Source: G965197005 sp965197005 (GTDB lineage Bacteria > Pseudomonadota > Gammaproteobacteria > Pseudomonadales > Oceanobacteraceae). From it: a stretch of DNA of 64,000 bases. Under the pieces are notes generated by a model. It worked only from the letters and a program-made list of their open reading frames with translations. It had not been told where the DNA came from and made no database searches. Location of the stretch: positions 248,001 to 312,000 of the forward strand of contig OZ239982.1 of the NCBI GenBank assembly GCA_965197005.1. Direction: 5' to 3'. Made by a program: the position numbers and the translations under genes. Shown here in pieces: positions 53,748 to 61,491 of the stretch. Position 1 is the first letter of the stretch. Each line of letters starts with the position of its first letter.

Positions 53748-54563
53748 ATGTTTGTCTTTCGTTTTTTCTCTAAAATGGCTTTGTTATCTAGCCTGCTGGT
53801 GGTCTCTTTTATAGCTCTACCAGCCCAAAGTGAACTAAATAAAAAAGCCCCCAGTGCTAGTGCTATGATGGTCGATGCGGTTATTGCCCGACCTTTATAT
53901 TTTCTGTCCTCCCAAATAGGCTCTTTGGTTTATATAAGCACCTTGCCATTTTCTCTAATGGGTAAAAATGCTGACCAAGCTGCAGAAACCTTAGTCATCT
54001 CACCTTTACAGTCTACTTTTATTCGTTGTTTAGGCTGTAAAAATCCCAGCCATGAAATACTTAAAACAGAAGAAGGGGTGCATAAAAAAATTAGCCATTT
54101 TGTTAATGTGAAAGTAGGTCAAAGCAGTATGAATTTAAATGGCAATAAAACCGCCATTAATTACGGCTTATATTTTGGCAGTCATTTTAAACTAGATGAT
54201 TTTAGCCATTATGATGTTATGCTTGGTTATCATGCACTTGGCGAATTTAAAGATGCCAGTAATAAAATCAATTTACAGCTTATAGAAATGAATAGCCGCT
54301 TTGGGCGAGAGTTGTTTGATCGAGTTTCTATTGTTGGTAAGCTAGGCATTAATTACTGGAACAACAACCGCTTCTTTGAGGCTGATAACACTCAGATTTT
54401 AGAAGGTTTTGGCTATCTATATGGCATAGGTTTAGACGTTAGAATTACTGACAATATTCGTACAGGCTTAGAATACGGACAATATAAGTTAGTCAATGCC
54501 AAAAAAGGACAAAGCAATATCACTTTTAATAGTGCCGAACTTAACTTAATGCTACATTTTTAA
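53748..54563 (+). CDS. Outer-membrane beta-barrel protein, unknown function
   Basis: 271 residues. A signal peptide (about 1-28, ending QSE) is followed by a hydrophobic segment (DAVIARPLYFLSSQIGSLVY, about 42-61) and a Cys-Gly-Cys motif (IRCLGCKNP). The C-terminal half (about 115-271) has alternating strands and ends NLMLHF, as in OmpA/OmpW-like barrels. Gene is single, with a leader of about 67 bp. Role unknown; the N-terminal segment is like that found in small porin-like proteins of marine gammaproteobacteria. Confidence 0.65.
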   Translation: MFVFRFFSKMALLSSLLVVSFIALPAQSELNKKAPSASAMMVDAVIARPLYFLSSQIGSLVYISTLPFSLMGKNADQAAETLVISPLQSTFIRCLGCKNPSHEILKTEEGVHKKISHFVNVKVGQSSMNLNGNKTAINYGLYFGSHFKLDDFSHYDVMLGYHALGEFKDASNKINLQLIEMNSRFGRELFDRVSIVGKLGINYWNNNRFFEADNTQILEGFGYLYGIGLDVRITDNIRTGLEYGQYKLVNAKKGQSNITFNSAELNLMLHF

Positions 54564-54582
54564 GCTCATATTCTTATTTTTT

Positions 54583-54630
54583 AATCACTGTATTTAAGTA
54601 TTGTTACAACTCTAGATACAGTGATTTACT
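54583..54630 (+). terminator. Candidate terminator downstream of the barrel protein gene
   Basis: 11-bp stem AATCACTGTAT (54583-54593) with ATACAGTGATT (54616-54626), loop of 22 nt, followed by TACTTTATTT. Weaker tail than the others in the window. Confidence 0.4.
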
Positions 54631-54803
54631 TTATTTAAAGAGAGCCTCTTATTTTATGTAGGCTTCACTTCTTGTTTTTATCCGTTTTAGCTAACCCAAA
54701 GCATTAAAAAATTAAATTCTTATACGCTTAAATTACTGGCGATAACCCCCGCAGTTAGTTAGAATAACGCCCTTTATTTATTCCCTATCAAGGTAGAGCT
54801 ATT

Positions 54804-55899
54804 TTGGAAATTAACCCCATACTAGAAAGCATCAAGGATAAAAATCAGCGTACAGAAGTACTTAGGGGGTATCTTTGACTATGCCAGTAAAGTTGAACGT
54901 CTAGAAGAAGTTGAGCAAGAGTTAGCAGAACCCAATATCTGGAATAATCCAGAAAGCGCACAAGCCTTAGGTAAAGAAAGAGTAAGCCTTGAACAAGTTG
55001 TTAATACCATTGACCAATTAAGCACAGGTTTACAAGATGCCAGCATACTATTAGAAATGGCGGTAGAAGAAAATGATGCTCAATCAGTTGCTATGGTAGA
55101 AGAAGATTTAGCACAGCTAGAGAGCCAGCTAAGCCAACTGGAATTTCGGCGCATGTTCAGTGGCGAACAAGATGTCAATAATGCTTACGTAGACATACAA
55201 TCAGGCTCAGGTGGTACTGAAGCACAAGATTGGGCAAATATGCTCTTGCGTATGTATTTACGCTGGTTTGAAACTCATGGTTTTAAAGCCGAATTACTAG
55301 AAGCCTCCGATGGAGACGTAGCAGGCATAAAAAGTGCAACCATTCATGTACAAGGTGAATATGCCTATGGTTGGCTAAGAACCGAAACAGGCGTACACCG
55401 TTTAGTACGCAAAAGTCCTTTTGATTCAGGTAATCGTCGGCATACCTCATTTGCCTCTGTATTTGTCTCCCCAGAAGTAGATGATGACATAGAAATAGAC
55501 ATCAACCCTGCTGATTTACGCATAGACGTTTACCGTGCCTCAGGTGCAGGTGGGCAACACGTTAACCGTACAGAATCCGCAGTTCGCATTACCCACGAGC
55601 CGACAGGCTTAGTAACACAATGCCAAAATGATCGTTCACAACACAAAAACAAAGACCAAGCAATGAAACAGCTAAAAGCCAAGCTGTATGAATTTGAACT
55701 ACAAAAGCGCAATGTCGAATCCCAAGCCTTAGAAGACAGCAAATCAGATATTGGCTGGGGCAGTCAAATACGCTCTTATGTATTAGACGACGCACGCATA
55801 AAAGACCTACGCACAGGCGTAGAAAACCGCAATACAAACGCCGTTTTAGACGGCAACCTTGATGAATTTATTATCGCCAGCCTAAAACAAGGGCTATAA
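54804..55899 (+). CDS. prfB: Peptide chain release factor RF2 with programmed +1 frameshift
   Basis: Recognises UGA/UAA and releases the peptide. The reading frame is 54804-54875 then 54877-55899, with a UGA at 54876-54878. The conserved frameshift signal is present: AGGGGGTAT (Shine-Dalgarno-like) and CTTTGAC. The start TTG 54804 gives MEINPILESIKD, agreeing with relatives. The GGQ motif appears as SGAGGQHVNRT, and the codon-recognition SPF as RKSPFDSGNRR. The full product is about 364 residues. lysS follows 16 bp after. Confidence 0.95.
54861..54879 (+). promoter_or_regulatory. RF2 autoregulatory frameshift site
   Basis: CTTAGGGGGTATCTTTGAC. The AGGGGG acts as an internal Shine-Dalgarno pairing upstream of CTT-TGA; low RF2 lets the ribosome slip +1 and finish RF2. 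Confidence 0.95.
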
Positions 55900-55915
55900 C
55901 CAAATAGGGCATACC

Positions 55916-57418
55916 ATGACAGATAAAATAGATGAAAACCAACTCATAGTTGAACGCAAACAAAAACTCGCCAAACTGAGAGAACAAGGTAATGCCAACG
56001 GGCACCCCAACCAATATAAACCTAAACACCAAGCACAAACTTTAAACCATGAATATGGCGAAAAAAGCAAAGAAGAACTGCAGCAAATTAAGCAAACAGT
56101 CTCCATAGCAGGGCGCATATTGCGTCGTGGCGGTCCCTTTTTAGGTGTGCAAGATGTCACAGGCAGCATTCAGGTTTACATGGGCAAAGCCTTACAAAAA
56201 GAATCGCAAACATGGCCACTACTTGATATTGGCGATATTATCTACGGCAAAGGGAGTTTGCAAAAATCAGGCAAAGGCGAGTTATATGTAGAAATAAACG
56301 AACTTGAAAATTTGCAAATTTTAACCAAATCCCTACGCCCATTGCCTGATAAATTTCACGGACTGGTCGATCAAGAGCTTAAATATCGCCAGCGTTATTT
56401 AGACTTAATGATAGATGAACAAACACGGCATACATTTAAAATACGCTCAGCAACAATCAGTGCCATGCGTGAATTTTTAAAAGATAAAGACTTTATGGAA
56501 GTTGAAACCCCCATGCTACAGGTCATACCTGGAGGTGCCACCGCCAAACCCTTTATCACCCATCATAACGCTTTGGATATGGACATGTATTTGCGTATTG
56601 CCCCAGAACTATATCTCAAACGCCTAGTTGTTGGTGGCTTTGATAGAGTCTTTGAAATTAACCGTAACTTTAGGAATGAAGGCTTAAGCACACGGCATAA
56701 TCCAGAATTTACCATGATAGAATTTTATCAAGCCTATGCTGACTACCAAGACCTCATGAACCTAACTGAAGAAATGCTACGCTTTGTTGCACAAAAGGTA
56801 CTTGGCAGTACCCATATAGAATATGGCAAATCTCGCTACGACTTTGCTCAGCCCTTTACCCGCATGAGCATGAGCGAATCCATACTTGCCCACAATCCCG
56901 ATGCCGACGAACAAGTATTCAATGACCCAGAAAATAATTTGCAAGGGCTCAAAGATTTTGCTGGTAAACTCGCCATTGAAGAGCCAGAAAATGCCAACTG
57001 GGGTGCAGGCAAATACCTAACCGAAATTTTTGAAGCCACAGTTGAAGAAAAACTCGACAACCCAACCTTTATTACCGAATACCCATGGGAAGTCTCACCC
57101 CTAGCAAGACGTAATGATGAACGCCCATTTGTTACCGACCGCTTTGAATTTTTTGTAGGTGGACGTGAACTTGCCAACGGATTTTCAGAATTAAACGATG
57201 CTGAAGACCAAGCTCAGCGTTTTCAAAAACAAGTTGCAGAAAAAGACGCAGGTGACGATGAAGCCATGCACTTTGATGCAGACTATGTGCGTGCGCTCGA
57301 ATATGCAATGCCACCAACTGCAGGCGAAGGCATTGGCATAGACAGGCTAGTTATGCTGTTCACTAACTCTCACACCATCAAAGACGTCATTTTATTTCCA
57401 CACATGAAGCGAGAATAA
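55916..57418 (+). CDS. lysS: Lysyl-tRNA synthetase, class II
   Basis: 500 residues: N-terminal OB-fold anticodon-binding domain (about 60-150, TVSIAGRILRRGGPFLGVQDV) and a class II catalytic core with motif 2 (VFEINRNFRNEGLSTRHNPEFT) and motif 3 (ANGFSELNDAEDQ ... GIGIDRLVMLF). Charges tRNA-Lys. Usual prfB-lysS gene order of gammaproteobacteria. Confidence 0.96.
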   Translation: MTDKIDENQLIVERKQKLAKLREQGNANGHPNQYKPKHQAQTLNHEYGEKSKEELQQIKQTVSIAGRILRRGGPFLGVQDVTGSIQVYMGKALQKESQTWPLLDIGDIIYGKGSLQKSGKGELYVEINELENLQILTKSLRPLPDKFHGLVDQELKYRQRYLDLMIDEQTRHTFKIRSATISAMREFLKDKDFMEVETPMLQVIPGGATAKPFITHHNALDMDMYLRIAPELYLKRLVVGGFDRVFEINRNFRNEGLSTRHNPEFTMIEFYQAYADYQDLMNLTEEMLRFVAQKVLGSTHIEYGKSRYDFAQPFTRMSMSESILAHNPDADEQVFNDPENNLQGLKDFAGKLAIEEPENANWGAGKYLTEIFEATVEEKLDNPTFITEYPWEVSPLARRNDERPFVTDRFEFFVGGRELANGFSELNDAEDQAQRFQKQVAEKDAGDDEAMHFDADYVRALEYAMPPTAGEGIGIDRLVMLFTNSHTIKDVILFPHMKRE

Positions 57419-57439
57419 AAGCCAACAACATAAAAGCTA

Positions 57440-57470
57440 AAAAGTGAGGCAAGCCCTCACTTTTTTATAC
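57440..57470 (+). terminator. Terminator after lysS
   Basis: Stem AAAGTGAGG (57441-57449) with CCTCACTTT (57455-57463), loop CAAGC, poly-T tail. Marks the end of the housekeeping run before the accessory island. Confidence 0.85.
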
Positions 57471-57540
57471 TGCCTTAAATATTGATACAGCTTTGTTATG
57501 TTCTTGTGATTTGACTTGTTATCGTTAAATTGATTAAACT

Positions 57541-57558
57541 TGTACCGAAAAGCCGTAC
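57541..57558 (+). promoter_or_regulatory. Candidate YefM-YoeB operator
   Basis: Two GTAC cores (57542-57545 and 57554-57557) with centres 12 bp apart, about 20 bp before yefM. E. coli yefM-yoeB is autorepressed through TGTACA palindromes with a similar spacing (recalled). A TTGATTAAAC-N-type promoter may overlap. Confidence 0.5.
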
Positions 57559-57579
57559 GCATATTAATAGGGGTCGAAC

Positions 57580-57852
57580 ATGGAAACAATCAGTGTAAAT
57601 CAATTTAGAGATAATCTGAAAAGCTTTGTAGAACAAACAATTAGTGAGCATGAGCCGATTAAAGTAACACGCCGAGCAGGAGAGGCTTTTGTAGTGATGA
57701 GTGCTGAAGACTGGGAACGCGAACAAGAAAGCCTTTACGTTTTGCAAAATAGTGATTTGATGCAACAGATAGCCAATTCGCTACACACACATAGTAATGG
57801 TAATGGGTATAAACCAACGGATGATGAGCTGAATGAAATCATTGGTGTTTGA
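57580..57852 (+). CDS. yefM: Antitoxin of the Phd/YefM family
   Basis: 90 residues. N-terminal DNA-binding part (METISVNQFRDNLKSFVEQTISEHEPIKVTRRAGEAFVVMSAEDWE) and a C-terminal toxin-binding tail. Neutralises YoeB and represses the operon. Coding end overlaps yoeB by 20 bp. Accessory gene in an island between lysS and the LysE exporter. Confidence 0.9.
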   Translation: METISVNQFRDNLKSFVEQTISEHEPIKVTRRAGEAFVVMSAEDWEREQESLYVLQNSDLMQQIANSLHTHSNGNGYKPTDDELNEIIGV

Positions 57853-58102
57853 GGGGAATACTTGGGAGAAATACGAAAAATTGCGTGAGCAGGACAAGCG
57901 ATTGCATAAAGCTCTATGCAAATTACTTAAAGAGATGCGCCGCTCTGAAGATTTAACCTCTGGGTTAGGTAAGCCTGAGCCACTCAAGCACAACCTTTCT
58001 GGACTTTGGTCTCGACGAATTTCGCAAAAAGACCGGCTGATATATCGATTTGATGACAGCGCCATTTACCTATTCGCTATAGGCGGGCATTACGATCAGT
58101 AA
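57833..58102 (+). CDS. yoeB: Toxin, Txe/YoeB family endoribonuclease
   Basis: 89 residues. YoeB-like active site at the C-terminus: the SGLWSRRISQKDRLIYRF segment with conserved Arg and terminal GGHYDQ with catalytic His/Tyr. Cuts mRNA at the ribosomal A site when the antitoxin is lost. Part of the yefM-yoeB toxin-antitoxin pair. Confidence 0.9.
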   Translation: MKSLVFEGNTWEKYEKLREQDKRLHKALCKLLKEMRRSEDLTSGLGKPEPLKHNLSGLWSRRISQKDRLIYRFDDSAIYLFAIGGHYDQ

Positions 58103-58104
58103 TA

Positions 58105-58180
58105 GCATCATGGCACTTTAAAGCAGCGGCGTGTATTAGTGCGTCCAACTTGCAGGTCGATGCCGCCTTTGTTAGCTGAC
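58105..58180 (-). repeat. Degenerate attC-like sequence after the 58181-58546 gene
   Basis: On the minus strand the sequence just after the stop reads GCTAACAAAGGCGGCATCGACC, then a GC-rich arm with CGCCGCTGCTTT that is a partial inverse of its start. No clear right-hand core site (GTTRRRY) remains. It looks like a decayed attC from an integron cassette. More GC-rich than flanks. Confidence 0.35.
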
Positions 58181-58546
58181 TTACTGCACATAGCTAAGAT
58201 TACCATCAACAAAGCCAACTGCAAAAGCCTTTGCGGATTTTAGCTTGTGCGTGTTTTTTGAGCTGGATTGCAGATACCGCTTCGCCATTGTAAGAATATT
58301 ATCTTGCGCTTCTTCCCACGAGTTTCCAAAGATTGAGCTAGAAACTGATATTGTTCGATTTATTGGAACCCAGTCTTCATTACATGCCCAATCTTCATCT
58401 TCAGGGTCGAACTCACAGGAACCTACTATTTCAATATTGAACGGAGACTCATATATATTGATATTGAATGCAATAATTTGTTCGGTAAGTTCCTCGCTTA
58501 ATTGTCCATCAATCCAGTCAATAAAATCATTCTCTGTTTTAATCAT
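58181..58546 (-). CDS. Hypothetical cassette-type protein
   Basis: 121 residues, no signal peptide, acidic (FDPEDEDWACNEDW), with small helix-sheet segments. No family recognised. AGAGAGAC upstream supports the start at 58546. Gene is flanked on both sides by attC-like sequences and is on the same strand as the next one, in keeping with integron cassettes. Function unknown. Confidence 0.6.
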   Translation of the reverse strand: MIKTENDFIDWIDGQLSEELTEQIIAFNINIYESPFNIEIVGSCEFDPEDEDWACNEDWVPINRTISVSSSIFGNSWEEAQDNILTMAKRYLQSSSKNTHKLKSAKAFAVGFVDGNLSYVQ

Positions 58547-58569
58547 GCTTCAGTCTCTCTTTTTTAACT

Positions 58570-58628
58570 AATGTCTTGCTAAAGGGCGCAAAAGCGCGCC
58601 TATTTTGAGCAGCTTGTTATACGCTAGT
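58570..58628 (-). repeat. attC-like site between the two cassette genes
   Basis: On the minus strand: GCGTATAACAAGCTGCTCAAAA, a hairpin GGCGCG-CTTTT-GCGCC, and a right end TTAGCAAGACATTAGTTAAAA. TAACAAGC...GTTA resembles the RYYYAAC/GTTRRRY core pair (both ends near matches). Hairpin sits in the centre, as in attC sites. Confidence 0.5.
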
Positions 58629-59140
58629 TACTCATAGGTGTTCCATTGTTTAATATCTGTAACTGGGTTAGGCATCCGATCTTCAAGGGTTTCTTTGATC
58701 CATAAAGGGTCTATATAATTGAAAGTTGACTCTATAACCCAAGAAAGAAATTCATCAGGGCCTCCATTCATATAAGGCGGTGGTGAAACAGGCTTGAAAA
58801 TTGTTGGCAGTGGTTCTTGAATAGATATGTAGTTAAAGATAAAACCAAATTCTTGAACCACATGCCATGCTAAATGATGAGAAATATCTATATTAAGCTT
58901 AATCCACCAATACGCATCGCTAGTTATTTCTGATGACACTACAGATACGCTTGGAACAGAGTTCAAAAAAGCCACAAGACTCGGTAGTCCCTTTTCTAGT
59001 ATTGATTTATCAATATATTCTATAGGTGGTGTGACTTTTTCTAGTTTTTTGATTATATGAGCATGTAAAGTTTGCTTGGCATCTGAGGCTTCTCTATCAA
59101 GTGCTTTTCTTAATTTCTTCGGGATATTTATTTCTATCAT
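58628..59140 (-). CDS. Hypothetical protein with N-terminal ribbon-helix-helix-like segment
   Basis: 170 residues from ATG 59140, where AAGGAAAT precedes it; upstream in-frame codons lie in the attC-like sequence and are not used. The start (IEINIPKKLRKALDREASDAKQ) resembles an Arc/MetJ RHH fold; the C-terminal part is unknown and rich in Trp/Tyr/Pro. Might be a regulator or antitoxin-like product. Accessory gene of the cassette-like cluster. Confidence 0.55.
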   Translation of the reverse strand: MIEINIPKKLRKALDREASDAKQTLHAHIIKKLEKVTPPIEYIDKSILEKGLPSLVAFLNSVPSVSVVSSEITSDAYWWIKLNIDISHHLAWHVVQEFGFIFNYISIQEPLPTIFKPVSPPPYMNGGPDEFLSWVIESTFNYIDPLWIKETLEDRMPNPVTDIKQWNTYE

Positions 59141-59155
59141 TATATTTCCTTGAGC

Positions 59156-59224
59156 GTGTAACGCCAAGCTAACCCACATGCTGGAGCGCAGCAAAAGTCT
59201 GTCAGGTTGTGCGATTTGTTATGG
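59156..59224 (-). repeat. attC-like site before the 58628-59140 gene
   Basis: Best of the three. Minus strand: CCATAACAAATCGCACAACC, a central portion with TTTTGCTGCG, and GGGTTAGCTTGGCGTTACACG; ends are imperfect inverse images (TAACAAATCGC ... GCTTGGCGTTA) as in classical attC. The following gene's ATG is only 16 bp past the core, as for cassette genes. The rest of the gap to the LysE-type gene (59225-59429) shows nothing recognised. Confidence 0.58.
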
Positions 59225-59429
59225 TTTTTGAGCATGTTGGTGGCTCACTTAATTTAAAAATGTCAACGCATGATATTGCTTGGCAATTTACTACTATTTA
59301 GATAAACAAACAAGCCAATATCCTGTGGTCAGATTAGAGGCAAATACAGCTGTAAAATAGGCTGTAGCTTTCTAATTTTGGCATAAGTGGCAATGAGGTG
59401 TTGTCAGTTTGAGTTGGCTTTTGTTGGTT

Positions 59430-60065
59430 TTAAGAGCGCAGTATTTTGATGCCGAGTATTAACATGGCAATTCCAAATAGTCTTTCTATGTGATGACCTA
59501 TGCGTTGTATGCGTTGATTGATAAGCCGATGGCATAGAAGGTGGGTGATGAGTGCAAACCAAAGCCATTGTAGGCACATAATCCATAATCCATAGATAAC
59601 GAGTTGTTGCCAAGGCATGTTTGCGGAAAGGACGGAGGTGAATAAGGCAACAAAGTAGATGGGGGCTTTGGGGTTTAGTACATTGCAGGCAAAGCCAAGT
59701 GCTAGGCTTTTGCTTGGCGCTATGTGTTTTAATGGGTGATGGTTTGTTGCTGTTGCTTTGTGAGCTTTGCTTCGTAGCCCTTGTATGCCTAGATAAATGA
59801 GGTAACTGCCGCCAAGTAGTTTAATTGCCCAAAGCAGATTGCTGGAGTTGGCAATGAGGGTGGCAAGTCCCAAAATGGAGTAGATGATGTGTATGCTTAG
59901 TCCTAAGGCTATTCCTAGACTACACCAAAGTCCAGCACGTTTGCCGTAGCTTAGGCTGTGTTGAGAAATCAGTACAAAATCAGGACCGGGAGAGGCAGCT
60001 GCGAGAAGGTGAACGGCGCTGATAATGAGTAAGCCTTGATAAAATTCCATAATATAGATGACCAA
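59430..60065 (-). CDS. LysE/RhtB-family amino acid exporter
   Basis: 211 residues and about six transmembrane helices. The family start (LLIISAVHLLAAASPGPDFVLISQHSLSYGKRAG) includes the PGPD motif. Exports amino acids or homoserine lactones. It does not form an operon with the cassettes. AT-rich gap of about 150 bp between its start and rnpB. Confidence 0.85.
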   Translation of the reverse strand: MVIYIMEFYQGLLIISAVHLLAAASPGPDFVLISQHSLSYGKRAGLWCSLGIALGLSIHIIYSILGLATLIANSSNLLWAIKLLGGSYLIYLGIQGLRSKAHKATATNHHPLKHIAPSKSLALGFACNVLNPKAPIYFVALFTSVLSANMPWQQLVIYGLWIMCLQWLWFALITHLLCHRLINQRIQRIGHHIERLFGIAMLILGIKILRS

Positions 60066-60217
60066 AAAAGTTCTAATTAAAAAGATAAACGTTCTATGAG
60101 CATAAAAATAATAAAGTCATAATGGCAATATTACAATTTTTTCGTTCTGTTTTTGAGTGTGTCTTTTTTTGAAGAAGCAATATAGAAAACGGTGGTTATG
60201 CTAATGGGGTAATAAAG

Positions 60218-60569
<352 letters not shown>

Positions 60570-60576
60570 GGTGCGA

Positions 60577-60582
60577 ATTGTA
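60577..60582 (-). promoter_or_regulatory. -10 element of rnpB
   Basis: TACAAT on the minus strand, about 8 nt before the predicted 5' end of RNase P RNA. A -35 box is not clear. Confidence 0.45.
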
Positions 60583-60630
60583 GCATAAGCGTGCTTTGTG
60601 TGATGGTTTATTTTGTATGTTGTTGTGCTT

Positions 60631-61491
60631 TTATGGGGTTTGTCTTAATTCTAATGCGCGTTGGTACCAAGTTTTTTTATTGTCTTGGCTAATGTCTGCC
60701 ATGATGGCGGCTGCTTTGTTGGGGGGGAGTTCTTTTAGCAGGCGTGTAAAGAGGGTTTGTTCTGAGTAGTTGGCAGCGGTGGCGGGTTCTGGATTGCCAT
60801 TAATTATAATAACAAATTCTCCTTTTTGTTGTTGTGGGTCTGCATGCAGTTCGGCTAAAATTTGGCTGAAGTTGCCGTAGTAGAAAGTTTCAAATTGTTT
60901 GGTCATTTCTCTGGCAAGACATGCTTGGCGGTTGTTGCCAAAAATGTGTTGCATGCTGTCTAGGCTGTCGAGTATGCGGTGTTTGGACTCGTAAAAAATG
61001 AGGCTTCTGCTTTCGTTAACGAGGGTGCTAAGGGTGGCTTCGCGTTGATTTTTTTTGGCAGGCAAAAAGCCTTCAAAGCAAAATTTATTGCTGGCAATGC
61101 CAGCGACACTTAGTGCGCTGATGAGTGCACAGGCGCCTGGAATAGGGCTGATTTTGATGCTTTGTTGGCGTAGGTGCTGTATGAGTTTGTAACCGGGGTC
61201 TGAGATGAGCGGTGTGCCTGCGTCGCTAACTAGGGCTATTTGACTGCCTGTTTTAAGTTTTTCGGTAATTAGGGTGAGCCGTTCGTTTTCGTTGTGCTCG
61301 TGTAGGGATATTAGGTTTTTTTTTAGACCAAGATGTTGCAGTAATTTTTGTGTATGTCTGGTATCCTCGCAGGCGATTAATTCAACTTTGGCGAGTACGG
61401 CTTTAGCACGTTCGCTTAAATCGGATAAATGCCCGATGGGCGTGGCAACTACATATAGTTGTCCTTGTTGACTATTGGAATGAATGTTCAT
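60631..61491 (-). CDS. rsmI: 16S rRNA (cytidine-1402 2'-O) methyltransferase RsmI
   Basis: 286 residues from ATG 61491 (longer frames lack a family match). SAM/corrin-like methylase fold: LYVVATPIGHLSDLSERA, IACEDTRHT, ALVSDAGTPLISDPGY, and PIPGACALISAL. Methylates C1402 of 16S rRNA together with RsmH. Its start overlaps that of the divergent lpoA. Confidence 0.95.
   Translation of the reverse strand: MNIHSNSQQGQLYVVATPIGHLSDLSERAKAVLAKVELIACEDTRHTQKLLQHLGLKKNLISLHEHNENERLTLITEKLKTGSQIALVSDAGTPLISDPGYKLIQHLRQQSIKISPIPGACALISALSVAGIASNKFCFEGFLPAKKNQREATLSTLVNESRSLIFYESKHRILDSLDSMQHIFGNNRQACLAREMTKQFETFYYGNFSQILAELHADPQQQKGEFVIIINGNPEPATAANYSEQTLFTRLLKELPPNKAAAIMADISQDNKKTWYQRALELRQTP

Noticed and set aside
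55057..55899. prfB starting at 55057
   Set aside because: This is only the second-frame part after the programmed frameshift; the true start is at 54804.
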